64,000 nt of DNA from Erysipelotrichaceae bacterium (GTDB taxonomy: Bacteria; Bacillota_I; Bacilli_A; Erysipelotrichales; Erysipelotrichaceae): contig JAFYHT010000066.1 in the NCBI GenBank assembly GCA_017539025.1, forward strand, positions 140,450 through 204,449, in the 5' to 3' direction. Each line of letters opens with the position of its first letter. Positions within the stretch are counted from its first letter, which is position 1. The notes under the pieces are model-generated. The model saw only the letters and a list, made by a program, of their open reading frames with translations. It made no database searches and was not told where the DNA came from. This document shows, one piece after another, positions 51,586 to 61,825 of the stretch. Both the position numbers and the translations under genes were made by a program.

Positions 51586-52461
51586 TCATGCATTTTCTTT
51601 CACGTAATCAATAAAGGTTTCATCAATCAATGGCAGCGGTTTGCCTTTCAGCCAAACGAAAAGATATTCAATAATTCGTTCACTTTCAGTTATCTCTTTT
51701 GTGATGATTTGAGGATTTAGGATATAAGAAGTTTTCGGGAAAAGACTGATACCAACATTTTTTCCTGCCAATGCTGCAACATCCAGATAATTGTCCATTT
51801 TACATACGATTTTTGGTTCTGTTTTGATATCTTTAAACCATTTGAAGATCATATCAACGATCGCCTGTCTGCTTGGGACGATGAGCGGCTGATCTTTCAG
51901 ATCGGATAAGCGGATCGTGTTTCCTGGTTTTTTTGCCAAGGGATTCTCGCTGTTCATAAAAGCATGCATTTTTTCTTGACCGACTTTAAAGCTGTTCAGC
52001 AGTGTCTGGTCACAGGGGGAAGTGATGACTGCCAGATTGATCAGACCGCTGCGCAGTTTTTCGATCAGTTCATCAGAATTGCCATCCATGATTCTGAAAA
52101 AAATTCCGGGATACTTTTTCATGAATGCTGCGATCCATGATGCAGCAATGTTTGGCGCGGATCCTTCGACCAGTCCGATCGAAATCGTTCCGTTCATTCC
52201 GCTGCTCATGGATTTGATCTCGCTTGATGTCTTTTCAGTGAGATTGAGGATCTCCTTAGCATGCCTGTATAAGAGTCTTCCCGATTCTGTCAACTGAAGG
52301 TGTCTCTTTCCCCGGACAAACAGCGTTGTTTCCAGTTCTTCTTCAAGAAGTTTCATCTGCGAACTAAGTGGCGGTTGACTCATGCAGAGTTTTTCTGCTG
52401 CTCTTGTAATATTCAGTTCTTCAGCAACAGTTACAAAGTATTTCAATGTTCTGAGTTCCAT
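51586..52461 (-). CDS. LysR-family regulator, divergent from the glutamine synthetase operon
   Basis: A 291-residue LysR-type regulator. The winged helix 'LKYFVTVAEELNITRAAEKLCMSQPPLSSQMKLLEEEL' occupies residues 4-41 (split here for reading), then a linker helix and a periplasmic-binding-like effector domain from about residue 90 ('GTISIGLVEGSAPNIAASW'). The ATG at 52461 follows GAGGA on the minus strand at spacing 8; longer in-frame starts lack this. By position it should control itself and the glnN-glmS operon, sensing glutamine, ammonia or a related metabolite (inference). Confidence 0.85.
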   Translation of the reverse strand: MELRTLKYFVTVAEELNITRAAEKLCMSQPPLSSQMKLLEEELETTLFVRGKRHLQLTESGRLLYRHAKEILNLTEKTSSEIKSMSSGMNGTISIGLVEGSAPNIAASWIAAFMKKYPGIFFRIMDGNSDELIEKLRSGLINLAVITSPCDQTLLNSFKVGQEKMHAFMNSENPLAKKPGNTIRLSDLKDQPLIVPSRQAIVDMIFKWFKDIKTEPKIVCKMDNYLDVAALAGKNVGISLFPKTSYILNPQIITKEITESERIIEYLFVWLKGKPLPLIDETFIDYVKENA

Positions 52462-52480
52462 TTTGTTTTTCCTCATATTT

Positions 52481-52522
52481 ATCATACGGAAAAAGTATGA
52501 TAATACCAATATTATATGTATT
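52481..52522. promoter_or_regulatory. Two tandem LysR-type operator dyads
   Basis: ATCATAC-GGAAAAA-GTATGAT (52481-52501) is a perfect 7-bp inverted repeat that contains a T-N11-A core. It is followed at once by AATAC-N11-GTATT (52502-52522). Together they resemble the recognition and activation sites of a LysR protein in the divergent gap. The glnN -10 (TATAAT, 52545-52550) lacks a good -35, as expected for an activated promoter. Confidence 0.55.
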
Positions 52523-52544
52523 TTTATTATAAATCTGACAAAAC

Positions 52545-52550
52545 TATAAT
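52545..52550 (+). promoter_or_regulatory. -10 box of the glnN operon
   Basis: TATAAT 44 nt before the glnN start, with AGGAGG at 52581-52586. No consensus -35; likely needs the LysR activator. Confidence 0.5.
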
Positions 52551-52593
52551 AAAAACATATTTGTTTTAGATCTACAAAACAGGAGGTCAGATT

Positions 52594-54684
52594 ATGAAAT
52601 TTGCGAGTGAACTATACGGATGCGATGTTTTTGATTTGAGTACCATGAAAAGCCAGCTTTCATCAGCGACTTTCAGCAAGCTTGAGGAGACGATCAAGGA
52701 TGGAAGCAAACTGGATGAATCGATAGCGAATGAAGTGGCTTCTGCAATGAAAAACTGGGCGATCGAAAAAGGCGCAACACACTATACCCATTGGTTTCAG
52801 CCGCTGACCGGTATCACGGCTGAAAAACACGATGGGTTTATTTCATATAACGGTGAAGGAAACGGCTTAATGGAGTTTTCCGGTAAAGCCTTGATTCAGG
52901 GTGAACCGGATGCGTCAAGTTTTCCTTCTGGTGGTCTTCGTTCTACTTTTGAAGCCAGAGGCTATACGGCTTGGGACCCGACTTCTTATGCCTTCATCAA
53001 GGATAAGACACTATGTATTCCGACCGCTTTCTGTTCTTATGGCGGAGAAGCGTTGGATAAAAAGACACCGCTGTTAAGGTCGATGGACGCCTTGAACAAA
53101 CAGTCACTCAGAATACTCCGCCTTTTAGGCAACAGCGAAGTTAAGAAAGTAACACCGATGGTCGGTCCCGAACAGGAGTATTTTTTGATTGACAAGGATC
53201 TGTATTCCAGAAGAAAAGATCTGATCTATACCGGACGGACGCTGTTTGGTTCTTTGCCGCCAAAGGGGCAGGAACTGGAAGATCATTATTTCGGGTCAAT
53301 CAAACCGAAGGTGCAGAATTTTATGAACGACCTCAATGAACAGCTTTGGAAACTGGGGATTCCGGCTAAAACAGAACATAACGAAGTAGCTCCTGGTCAG
53401 CATGAACTGGCTCCGATCTATGAGAGCAGCAACATTGCGACCGATCATAATCAACTCACGATGGAAATGATGCAGAAGGTTGCTGAGAAACATGATATGG
53501 TCTGCCTTTTCCATGAAAAACCTTTTGATGGTGTAAACGGTTCGGGCAAACATAACAACTGGTCGATCACGACTGACAGTGGCATCAATCTTCTTTCCCC
53601 GGGCAAAACACCGTCCGAGAACGAACAGTTTCTGCTGTTTCTGACAGCAGTCTTAAAAGCTGTAGATGATTATCAGGATCTGATCCGTGTTGGTGTCGCT
53701 TCAGCTGGCAACGATCATCGTCTGGGAGCCAGTGAAGCACCTCCGGCCATCGTTTCTGTTTATCTGGGAAGTGAACTGGCAGAAGTTCTTGAGGCAATAA
53801 AGGAAGATACCGCATATGAATCGGTTCAGAGAACATATATGAAGCTCGGAGTCAGATCGCTCCCGACTTTTCAACGTGATACAACAGACAGGAACCGTAC
53901 TTCACCGGTCGCTTTTACCGGAAATAAGTTTGAGTTCAGAATGTTAGGTTCATCCGATTCGACTGCCTGTCTGAATGTGATGCTGAATTCGGCGGTCGCT
54001 GATACCCTCAGGATCTTTGCCGATGAGCTGGAAGGAGAAAAGGATATCAAAAAGGGATTACACGAATTGATCAGAAGAGAAGTCAAAGCACATGAGAGGA
54101 TCGTCTTTAATGGCAATGGTTATGATGAAAGCTGGGTAGAGGAAGCGGAAAGAAGAGGCTTGCTGAATTTAAAGACAACGCCTGACTGTATTCCTTATCT
54201 GATTGCGGAAAAGAATATTGCGATGCTGACGGGTCTGAAAGTATATAGTGAGTCTGAATTGCGTTCGCGTTATGCGATCCAGATGGAAAACTATTGTAAG
54301 ACGATCATGATCGAAGCGAAAACAATGTCTTCTCTGATCATGAAGAGTTTCCTTCCTTCCATCGACAGGTATATTGATTCTTTGTGTGATGCAGCAGGTA
54401 AGAGAAAAGAGATCCTTGGTGAAAAGGAATTTTCATATGAAAAAGATCTGATCAAGAAACTCAGTGAACTGAATGAACAGATGTATAAAGGAACGGGTGA
54501 GCTTGATCAGATGATTGAGGATGTCGATGGTGTCGATATTGAAAAGGATGCAAAACTGATTAAGACAGCTGTCCTTGATAAGATGACTGAATTAAGAAAA
54601 GCATGTGATCAGGCGGAAAAACTCTGTGCCAAAGAATATTGGCCAATGCCTGACTATGGTGATCTGTTGTTTTCTATTGATTAA
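52594..54684 (+). CDS. glnN: Glutamine synthetase type III
   Basis: A 696-residue GSIII, making glutamine from glutamate, ammonia and ATP. Its length (about 700) and blocks such as '[20 protein letters not shown]', 'PEQEYFLID', '[15 protein letters not shown]', '[10 protein letters not shown]' and '[16 protein letters not shown]' set it apart from GSI. It heads an operon of glutamine- and aspartate-using biosynthetic genes. AGGAGG precedes the ATG at 52594. Confidence 0.95.
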   Translation: MKFASELYGCDVFDLSTMKSQLSSATFSKLEETIKDGSKLDESIANEVASAMKNWAIEKGATHYTHWFQPLTGITAEKHDGFISYNGEGNGLMEFSGKALIQGEPDASSFPSGGLRSTFEARGYTAWDPTSYAFIKDKTLCIPTAFCSYGGEALDKKTPLLRSMDALNKQSLRILRLLGNSEVKKVTPMVGPEQEYFLIDKDLYSRRKDLIYTGRTLFGSLPPKGQELEDHYFGSIKPKVQNFMNDLNEQLWKLGIPAKTEHNEVAPGQHELAPIYESSNIATDHNQLTMEMMQKVAEKHDMVCLFHEKPFDGVNGSGKHNNWSITTDSGINLLSPGKTPSENEQFLLFLTAVLKAVDDYQDLIRVGVASAGNDHRLGASEAPPAIVSVYLGSELAEVLEAIKEDTAYESVQRTYMKLGVRSLPTFQRDTTDRNRTSPVAFTGNKFEFRMLGSSDSTACLNVMLNSAVADTLRIFADELEGEKDIKKGLHELIRREVKAHERIVFNGNGYDESWVEEAERRGLLNLKTTPDCIPYLIAEKNIAMLTGLKVYSESELRSRYAIQMENYCKTIMIEAKTMSSLIMKSFLPSIDRYIDSLCDAAGKRKEILGEKEFSYEKDLIKKLSELNEQMYKGTGELDQMIEDVDGVDIEKDAKLIKTAVLDKMTELRKACDQAEKLCAKEYWPMPDYGDLLFSID

Positions 54685-54707
54685 AGAAATGGAAATCAGG
54701 AGGAGAC

Positions 54708-55991
54708 ATGAATAATTGTGCAGTAGTAGGCATCAATTGGGGCGATGAAGGAAAAGGCAGGATGGTCGATCTGCTGACCAAAGATTTTGATATCGTCGTT
54801 CGTTATCAAGGCGGAGGCAATGCCGGACATACGGTGGTCAATGAATACGGGGAATTTGCTTTGCATCTTCTGCCATCCGGTATCTTCCATCAGGGAATCG
54901 TTAATATCCTGGGAAACAATGTTGCTGTCGATCCGGAAAATCTGTGTAAGGAAATTGATCTCCTTGCATCAAAAGGAATTTCCGTTGCTCCTGAAAATCT
55001 GAAGATCAGTGACCGGGCTTCTTTGCTGATGCCGTGGCACCGGGATCTGGATTGTCTGGAAGAACTCAGACTCAGGGACAAAAAATATGGTTCTACAAAG
55101 CAGGGGATTGCACCCTTTTATTCCGACAAATATCAGAAAAAGACGATACAGGCCGGTGAACTGTTTTTCCCTGAACGACTCCATGAACATCTTAGCGAAC
55201 TATGCGTGTGGAAGAATCTGATCATTGATAGAGTGTATGGTGCAGAAACATATACGATGGAATACTTGAAAAGGTGGTGCCATGAATATCTGGAGAGACT
55301 CGGTCCATATATCTGTGATACGACGCAATTTCTTAAGGAATCACAGGAAGAGAATAAGAAGATCCTGTTTGAAGCGCAGCTGGGTGCTTTGCGCGATATT
55401 GATTTTGGCATTTATCCTTATACAACTTCTTCCAATACGCTCGCTTCTTATGCTCCGATCGGATCCGGTTGTCCCTGGATTAAGATAGAGGAGACTGTGG
55501 GCATTGTCAAAGCTTATTCGACCTGCGTCGGGGAAGGCCCTTTTGTCAGTGAACTGTTTGATGAAGAAGCGGAAAAGTTGCGTAAAGAAGGCAAGGAATA
55601 TGGTGCGAAAACAGGGCGAGCGAGAAGGGTTGGTGCGCTTGATCTGGTCGCGACGAAGTATGGCGTACAGATACAGGGAGCTACGGAACTCGCTTTGACC
55701 AAACTGGATATCCTAAGTTATCTTGAGAAGATCCCGGTATGTGTCAAATATAAGATCGATGGTATAGAAACAGATCGGTTTCCGTTTCCGTCTTTGCTGA
55801 ATAAGGCTGAACCGGTAATTGAATATCATGATGGCTGGAACTGTGATATTTCAAAAGTCAGGAAATGGGATGGCCTTCCTGAACAGGCCAGAGATTATGT
55901 TGAAATGATTGAAAAAGAAACCGGGTGTCAAATCAGATATATTTCTGTAGGCCCTGAACGGGAAGCTTATATCGAGAGGCGGAGAAGATGA
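54708..55991 (+). CDS. purA: Adenylosuccinate synthetase
   Basis: A 427-residue PurA: IMP plus Asp plus GTP gives adenylosuccinate. The N-terminal 'GINWGDEGKGRMVDLL' (with catalytic Asp and the GDEGKG loop), 'QGGGNAGHTVV' and 'TKLDILSYLEKIPVC' (guanine-binding) are intact. Second gene in the operon, 23 nt after glnN with AGGAGG as SD; its stop overlaps purB by 4 nt. Confidence 0.94.
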   Translation: MNNCAVVGINWGDEGKGRMVDLLTKDFDIVVRYQGGGNAGHTVVNEYGEFALHLLPSGIFHQGIVNILGNNVAVDPENLCKEIDLLASKGISVAPENLKISDRASLLMPWHRDLDCLEELRLRDKKYGSTKQGIAPFYSDKYQKKTIQAGELFFPERLHEHLSELCVWKNLIIDRVYGAETYTMEYLKRWCHEYLERLGPYICDTTQFLKESQEENKKILFEAQLGALRDIDFGIYPYTTSSNTLASYAPIGSGCPWIKIEETVGIVKAYSTCVGEGPFVSELFDEEAEKLRKEGKEYGAKTGRARRVGALDLVATKYGVQIQGATELALTKLDILSYLEKIPVCVKYKIDGIETDRFPFPSLLNKAEPVIEYHDGWNCDISKVRKWDGLPEQARDYVEMIEKETGCQIRYISVGPEREAYIERRRR

Positions 55992-57442
55992 TGAAAAATA
56001 CTCAACAGTATGTATCTGCTTTCACTAAACGATATGCTTCTCAAGAGATGCAGTATCTTTTTTCACAGCACAAGAAGTATTCGACCTGGAGAAAACTCTG
56101 GATCGCTCTTGCGGAAACTGAAATGGAGCTTGGCTTGAGTGAAAACGGCAGACCGGTGGTAACGAAGCAGATGATCGATGAGATGAAGGAATATGTCGAT
56201 AACATTAATTTTGAGGATGCGGAAGAAAGAGAGGCGATCTGCCGTCACGATGTGATGTCCCATATTTATGCTTATAGCCTGCAGTGTCCGAACGCTGCCG
56301 GGATCATTCATCTTGGCGCGACAAGCTGTTATGTCGGTGACAATACCGATCTGATCCTGATGAAAGAAGCTCTGCTGCTGATTCGAAGACAATTGGTGAA
56401 TGTGATCGACATTCTCGGCGCTTTCGCCGAAAAGTATAAGGATCTTCCGACGCTGGCATATACGCATTTTCAGCCAGCTCAGCCAACAACAGTCGGCAAG
56501 CGGGCAGTTTTGTGGATCAATGAATTTGTGATGGACCTTGAAGATCTCGATCATGTCCTGTCCGGAATGAAACTGCTTGGCTGTAAAGGTACGACTGGAA
56601 CGCAGGCTTCTTTTGTAAAACTGTTTGAGGGTGATGAAGAAAAGATCTGTCAGATCGATCGCAAGATTGCCGGGAAAATGGGCTTTGAAGCCTGTTATCC
56701 CGTCTCAGGACAGACCTATTCACGTAAGGTCGATACAAGAGTGATGAATGTTCTTGCCGGAATCGCTGCTTCCGCATATAAATATTCCAACGATCTTAGA
56801 TTGCTTCAGCATCTTCATGAAATAGAAGAACCATTTGAATCAGAACAGATCGGTTCTTCCGCCATGGCTTATAAACGCAATCCGATGAGATCAGAACGTA
56901 TCGCTTCACTTTCAAGATTTCTGATCACGGATTCGTTTAATTCATATCTGAATTCTTCAAGCCAGTGGTTTGAGAGGACACTGGATGATTCGGCGAACAG
57001 AAGGATTGCGATACCGGAAGGATTTATGGCCGCAGACAGCATCCTTAATCTGTGTATGAATGTCGCATCCGGACTCACAGTCAATGAAAAAGTCATAGAA
57101 AAACATCTGGATGAACAGATGCCTTTTATGGTTACGGAAAACATCCTGATGGAAGCTGTCAAAAAGGGAGGAGACCGGCAGAAACTGCACGAGAAGATCA
57201 GAGTCCTTTCGCTTGTGGCGGCAGAAAAAGTCAAAAATGGCGAAAGCAATGATCTGCTGGAAATGATTGCCGCAGATCCTGACTTTGTGGTTTCTTTTGA
57301 AGAATTGAGGGATTTTGTTTCAGCGAATCAGTATATCGGAAGAGCGGATAAGCAGACAGAAGATTATCTGAAAACGGTCGTAGAGAAGATTAGGGAAGAT
57401 AATAAAGAACAGCTTAAATTGAAAGCGCAGGTGAACGTATAG
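55988..57442 (+). CDS. purB: Adenylosuccinate lyase
   Basis: A 484-residue fumarase-superfamily lyase that releases fumarate from adenylosuccinate and SAICAR. The signature '[15 protein letters not shown]' is near residue 295, with '[14 protein letters not shown]' and '[18 protein letters not shown]' earlier. Longer than B. subtilis PurB (431), similar to the 475-485-residue group. Co-translated with purA (ATGATG overlap), giving both steps from IMP to AMP. Confidence 0.94.
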   Translation: MMKNTQQYVSAFTKRYASQEMQYLFSQHKKYSTWRKLWIALAETEMELGLSENGRPVVTKQMIDEMKEYVDNINFEDAEEREAICRHDVMSHIYAYSLQCPNAAGIIHLGATSCYVGDNTDLILMKEALLLIRRQLVNVIDILGAFAEKYKDLPTLAYTHFQPAQPTTVGKRAVLWINEFVMDLEDLDHVLSGMKLLGCKGTTGTQASFVKLFEGDEEKICQIDRKIAGKMGFEACYPVSGQTYSRKVDTRVMNVLAGIAASAYKYSNDLRLLQHLHEIEEPFESEQIGSSAMAYKRNPMRSERIASLSRFLITDSFNSYLNSSSQWFERTLDDSANRRIAIPEGFMAADSILNLCMNVASGLTVNEKVIEKHLDEQMPFMVTENILMEAVKKGGDRQKLHEKIRVLSLVAAEKVKNGESNDLLEMIAADPDFVVSFEELRDFVSANQYIGRADKQTEDYLKTVVEKIREDNKEQLKLKAQVNV

Positions 57443-57444
57443 TT

Positions 57445-58977
57445 ATGGATAAGATCCTGGTAATTGATTTCGGCGGGCAGTATTCTCAGCTGATCGCAAG
57501 AAGGATAAGAAATCAGAACGTCTATGCCGAAATAAAAAACTTTGATCAGATCAGCATTGAAGAAACAGCGGAAGCAGGGTATAAGGGCATCGTCTTTTCT
57601 GGTGGGCCAAGAAGCGTATACGACGATGATGCTCCGCGGGTGGATGAAAAGATCACACAGTTGAATATCCCGATACTGGGGATCTGTTATGGCCATCAGC
57701 TTCTGACTTATCTGACTCATGGAGAGATAGACACTGCCCTTACGAAAAGTGAATATGGAAAGACATCTGTATCTGTCAGCGATTCCGGATTGTTTAAAGA
57801 GATACCGGAAGAGAGTATCTGCTGGATGTCTCATACAGATCAGGTAAAAAAACTGCCGCTCGGATTTGTGTGTATAGCCAGAAGCGAAAAGTGCCCATAT
57901 GCAGCAGTTGCTGATGAAAAAAGAAAACTGTACGGTGTTCAGTTCCACCCGGAGGTCTCACATACGGAATATGGAAATCAGATCATCCGTAATTTTCTCT
58001 TTGAGATATGTAATTGCAAGCCGAACTGGAGGATGGAAGATTTTCTGGACAGGTCTGTCAGGAAATACAGAGAAGAGCTAAAAGGGAAAAAAGTGATCCT
58101 GGGACTTTCCGGCGGTGTCGATTCCATGGTTTGTGCGGTACTTCTTAATCAGGCGATCGGCAAAGAACTGATCTGTGTGATGATCGATCACGGTCTGTTT
58201 CGAAAAGGTGAGGCCGAAGAAGTTGAAAAGGTGTTTAAAAGCCAGTTCGATATCAGACTGGAAAGAGTGAATGCCAAAGAACGATTCCTTCATTCATTAA
58301 AAGGGGTTACTGATCCGGAAGAAAAAAGGAAGATCATCGGCACAGAGTTTATCCGGGCGTTTGAAGCAAAAGCAGAAGAATTACAAGACACAGATATCCT
58401 TGCCCAGGGTACGATCTATCCGGATGTGATCGAAAGCGGAAAAGGATCTTCAGCAAAGATCAAATCGCATCACAATGTCGGTGGTTTACCGGAAAATATG
58501 ATGTTTTCACAGATCGTTGAGCCTTTGCGGGATCTGTTTAAGGATGAGGTGCGTGAATTGGGAAAAAGACTTGGTATTCCTGATCAGCTCATCTATCGTC
58601 AGCCATTTCCCGGCCCCGGGTTGGCTGTTCGGATCATAGGGGAAGTGAATGAAGAAAAACTCGCTATCTTAAAAGAAGCAGATTCCATCTTTGCTGAAGA
58701 GATCGCAAAAGCCGGCTGCGACAGGATCACAAGTCAGTACTTTGCTGTGCTGACCGATACCAGATCTGTAGGCGTGAAAGGTGATTTCCGGACTTATGGT
58801 TATACTGTTGCGCTGCGGGCTGTATCAACGGATGATTTCATGACAGCTGAATGGGTGAAGATCCCTTATGAAGTATTACAGGAAACAAGCCGTCGGATCA
58901 CCAATGAAGTTAAAGGAGTTGGCAGAGTCGTCTACGATATCACATCGAAGCCGCCTGCTACGATCGAGTGGGAATAG
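57445..58977 (+). CDS. guaA: GMP synthase (glutamine-hydrolysing)
   Basis: A 510-residue two-domain GuaA. The glutaminase domain has the nucleophile Cys in 'GICYGHQLL' and 'FHPEVSHT'; the ATP-pyrophosphatase domain has '[13 protein letters not shown]' near residue 218; the dimerisation end carries '[16 protein letters not shown]' and '[11 protein letters not shown]'. It converts XMP to GMP using glutamine amide. Two nt after purB. Confidence 0.96.
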   Translation: MDKILVIDFGGQYSQLIARRIRNQNVYAEIKNFDQISIEETAEAGYKGIVFSGGPRSVYDDDAPRVDEKITQLNIPILGICYGHQLLTYLTHGEIDTALTKSEYGKTSVSVSDSGLFKEIPEESICWMSHTDQVKKLPLGFVCIARSEKCPYAAVADEKRKLYGVQFHPEVSHTEYGNQIIRNFLFEICNCKPNWRMEDFLDRSVRKYREELKGKKVILGLSGGVDSMVCAVLLNQAIGKELICVMIDHGLFRKGEAEEVEKVFKSQFDIRLERVNAKERFLHSLKGVTDPEEKRKIIGTEFIRAFEAKAEELQDTDILAQGTIYPDVIESGKGSSAKIKSHHNVGGLPENMMFSQIVEPLRDLFKDEVRELGKRLGIPDQLIYRQPFPGPGLAVRIIGEVNEEKLAILKEADSIFAEEIAKAGCDRITSQYFAVLTDTRSVGVKGDFRTYGYTVALRAVSTDDFMTAEWVKIPYEVLQETSRRITNEVKGVGRVVYDITSKPPATIEWE

Positions 58978-58992
58978 AAAAGAGGAGACAAG

Positions 58993-59997
58993 ATGAGCAG
59001 TAAGAACTTTAGCTACAAAGCAGCACCATACAGATTTGTAATGAAGTTTACGGATGGAAGATGGGATGACGGATATCTGAGTGAAGATCCCAACATCGTC
59101 TTAAACGAAAGTGCCTGTGTGTTTCAATATTCCCAATCCTGTTTTGAGGGTTTGAAGGCTTACAGAACAAAAGAGGGAAGGATCGTCTGTTTCCGGCCTG
59201 ATCTGAATGCCGAAAGAATGGCAGATTCCTGTAAAAGAATGGTGATGCCGATCGTTCCGAAAGAAAAATTCTTTGAGGCTCTGGACCAGGTGATCCTGGC
59301 AAATGAAGAGATGATACCGGAATATGGCAGCAACGGCTCTCTTTATATCAGACCTTTCATGATCGGAACCAGCAGTGTTTTGGGAGTATCTCCGGCAACA
59401 GAATTTGAATTCAGAATGATCGTATCTCCTGTCGGCTCGTATTTTGACGAACGGGCAAAGAGCATTTCTTTGAGAATCAGCGATTATGACAGAGCTGCTC
59501 CGAAAGGAACAGGCCATATCAAGGCGGGTATCAATTATGCGATGAGTCTCTATCCTCTGCAGATCGCGCACGAAGAAGGATATGATGAGAATTTGTATCT
59601 TGACAGCAGAGAACACCTTTACATCGAAGAAACGGGCGGAGCTAATATCTTTTTTATCAGCCATGATAATAAACTGCTGTTTCCCGAATCTTCAAGCATA
59701 CTTCCATCAATCACCAGAAGATCAGTGAAATATCTTGCTGAAGAATATCTCGGTCTTAGAACTGAGGAAAGACAGATGAGCATAAATGAGATTGATAAAT
59801 TCAAAGAATGCGGATTATGCGGCACTGCAGCAGTAATTGCCCCGGTAGGCAATATCGATGTTAACGGAAGAAGGATCATCTTTGATACTTCGGCCGATGG
59901 ATATGGTGAGATATGTAAAAAAATCAGAGATTGCATCCAGAAAATACAGTATTGTGAACTGGATGGTCCCGAAGGTTGGATCCATATGGTGAGGTGA
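58993..59997 (+). CDS. ilvE: Branched-chain amino acid aminotransferase
   Basis: A 334-residue fold-type IV PLP enzyme. 'GTGHIKAGINYA' near residue 175 holds the Schiff-base Lys, 'EETGGANIFFI' near 210 and 'GLCGTAAVIAPV' near 275 are PLP phosphate-binding blocks. It transfers amino groups between glutamate and Leu/Ile/Val keto acids, which links the operon to glutamate. 15 nt after guaA with GAGGAG as SD. Confidence 0.92.
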   Translation: MSSKNFSYKAAPYRFVMKFTDGRWDDGYLSEDPNIVLNESACVFQYSQSCFEGLKAYRTKEGRIVCFRPDLNAERMADSCKRMVMPIVPKEKFFEALDQVILANEEMIPEYGSNGSLYIRPFMIGTSSVLGVSPATEFEFRMIVSPVGSYFDERAKSISLRISDYDRAAPKGTGHIKAGINYAMSLYPLQIAHEEGYDENLYLDSREHLYIEETGGANIFFISHDNKLLFPESSSILPSITRRSVKYLAEEYLGLRTEERQMSINEIDKFKECGLCGTAAVIAPVGNIDVNGRRIIFDTSADGYGEICKKIRDCIQKIQYCELDGPEGWIHMVR

Positions 59998-60000
59998 ATT

Positions 60001-61602
60001 ATGACAAAATATATTTTTGTAACCGGAGGAGTAGTGTCCGGATTGGGTAAAGGAATTACGGCAGCCAGCCTTGGCAGACTTTTAAAGGCAAAAGGGTTTA
60101 AGGTGGCCGCTCAGAAACTGGATCCCTATATCAATGTCGATCCCGGTACGATGTCTCCCTACCAGCATGGTGAAGTGTATGTAACAGAGGACGGAGCGGA
60201 AACCGATCTGGATCTGGGACACTATGAACGCTTTATCGATGAAGATCTGAACAAGTATTCAAATCTGACAACCGGTAAAGTTTACTGGAATGTGCTGAAT
60301 AAGGAAAGAAGAGGCGAGTATCTGGGTTCAACGGTTCAGGTCATTCCGCATATCACAGATGAGATAAAAAATTTTGTCTATGCTGTTGGCAGAAAAACAT
60401 CTGCTGATATCGTCATTACGGAGATCGGCGGAACCATCGGTGATATCGAATCACAGCCGTTTATTGAAGCAGCCAGACAGGTCTCACTGGAGATGGGCAG
60501 AGAGAATTCGCTTTTTATTCATGTCACACTGGTGCCGTTTCTTTCGGGTTCTGACGAACACAAAACAAAACCAACACAGCATTCTGTCAAAGAACTGCAG
60601 GGGATGGGTGTTAACCCAAATATCATCGTTTTGAGATGTGATAAACCGCTTGAAAAAGAAGTGTTCAAGAAGATCGCTCTATTTTGCAATGTTAAAGAAA
60701 AATGTGTTATCGAAAATCTGACGTTGCCTTGTCTTTATGAAGCTCCGCTGATGCTGGAACGCTCTGATTTTTCCAAAGTCGTTCTGGAAGAACTTGATCT
60801 TCCGGACAGAAAGTCTGATCTTTCAGACTGGGAGAAGATGGTAGAAAGGATCAAAGCTTGTAAGGAAACAGTGAAAATTTCTCTGGTAGGAAAATATGTG
60901 GCTTTACATGATGCGTATCTTTCAGTAGCTGAAGCACTCAGACATGCCGGCTATGAGCTGGGATATCATATTGAGATAAACTGGATCGATTCGGAAAGGA
61001 TAGATAAAAACAATGTTGCGGAAATGTTGAAAGATAGCGATGGAATCATTGTCCCCGGAGGTTTCGGTGGCCGGGGAATAGAAGGAATGATCGCTGCCTG
61101 CAGATATGCCAGAGAAAATGGAATTCCATATTTTGGGATCTGTCTTGGTATGCAGATAGCTGTGATCGAATTTGCCAGAAATGTGGCGGGGATCGAAGAT
61201 GCCGATTCGGGCGAATTCAACGAATTGTCTAAAAACAAGGTGATCGATTTCATGCCGGGTCAGAGTAATTCCGTAAATAAAGGCGGTACTCTCAGACTTG
61301 GTGCATATCCTTGTATCATCAGTGATAGTACAAAGATGAAAGAATGCTATGAACAGAAAGAGATCTCTGAACGTCACAGGCATCGTTATGAGTTCAATAA
61401 TGATTACAGAGGTGTACTGGAAGAAAACGGATTGACGATCTGTGGTATTTCACCGGATGGCACCCTGGTCGAGGCAGTGGAACTGAGTGACAGATCATTT
61501 TTTGTCGGTGTGCAATTCCATCCGGAGTTCAAATCAAGACCGGGCAAACCGCATCCGCTGTTTAAAGGATTCATTAAAGCTGCCGGAGAAAGAATAAAAT
61601 GA
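60001..61602 (+). CDS. pyrG: CTP synthase (glutamine-hydrolysing)
   Basis: A 533-residue PyrG, UTP to CTP. The synthetase domain opens '[19 protein letters not shown]' and includes '[14 protein letters not shown]'; the glutaminase domain has the nucleophile in '[14 protein letters not shown]' near residue 380 and 'FHPEFKSRP' near the end. Three nt after ilvE. Followed by the glmS ribozyme leader. Confidence 0.96.
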   Translation: MTKYIFVTGGVVSGLGKGITAASLGRLLKAKGFKVAAQKLDPYINVDPGTMSPYQHGEVYVTEDGAETDLDLGHYERFIDEDLNKYSNLTTGKVYWNVLNKERRGEYLGSTVQVIPHITDEIKNFVYAVGRKTSADIVITEIGGTIGDIESQPFIEAARQVSLEMGRENSLFIHVTLVPFLSGSDEHKTKPTQHSVKELQGMGVNPNIIVLRCDKPLEKEVFKKIALFCNVKEKCVIENLTLPCLYEAPLMLERSDFSKVVLEELDLPDRKSDLSDWEKMVERIKACKETVKISLVGKYVALHDAYLSVAEALRHAGYELGYHIEINWIDSERIDKNNVAEMLKDSDGIIVPGGFGGRGIEGMIAACRYARENGIPYFGICLGMQIAVIEFARNVAGIEDADSGEFNELSKNKVIDFMPGQSNSVNKGGTLRLGAYPCIISDSTKMKECYEQKEISERHRHRYEFNNDYRGVLEENGLTICGISPDGTLVEAVELSDRSFFVGVQFHPEFKSRPGKPHPLFKGFIKAAGERIK

Positions 61603-61656
61603 AATAAATATAACAGTATATTCGATCGTGTAAAATAATAAAGTCATGATGATTTG

Positions 61657-61800
61657 CACATGAAGCGCCAGGACTGTCTTTGGACAGTTGACGAGGGCTG
61701 GACTTATCGAAAGATTCGGCGGATGGTCCAGAGGCCTGATACGGCCTGAACGATGGGAAAAAACAATTCGTGAGGATTGAACAGATCCATTCGGTATCCT
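61657..61800 (+). promoter_or_regulatory. glmS ribozyme-riboswitch
   Basis: The leader before glmS carries the ribozyme core: AGCGCCAG at 61664-61671 (self-cleavage expected between 61664 and 61665), AGTTGACGAGG at 61687-61697, TTATCGAAAGATTCGGCGG at 61705-61723, and a following hairpin GAGGCCTGA...GGCC, then the P4-type extension. Glucosamine-6-phosphate triggers cleavage and mRNA decay, lowering GlmS. A TAAAAT at 61631-61636 might be a local promoter; otherwise the RNA comes from the upstream operon. Confidence 0.93.
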
Positions 61801-61825
61801 TCATGACATTAAGGAGGTTTTTGTT

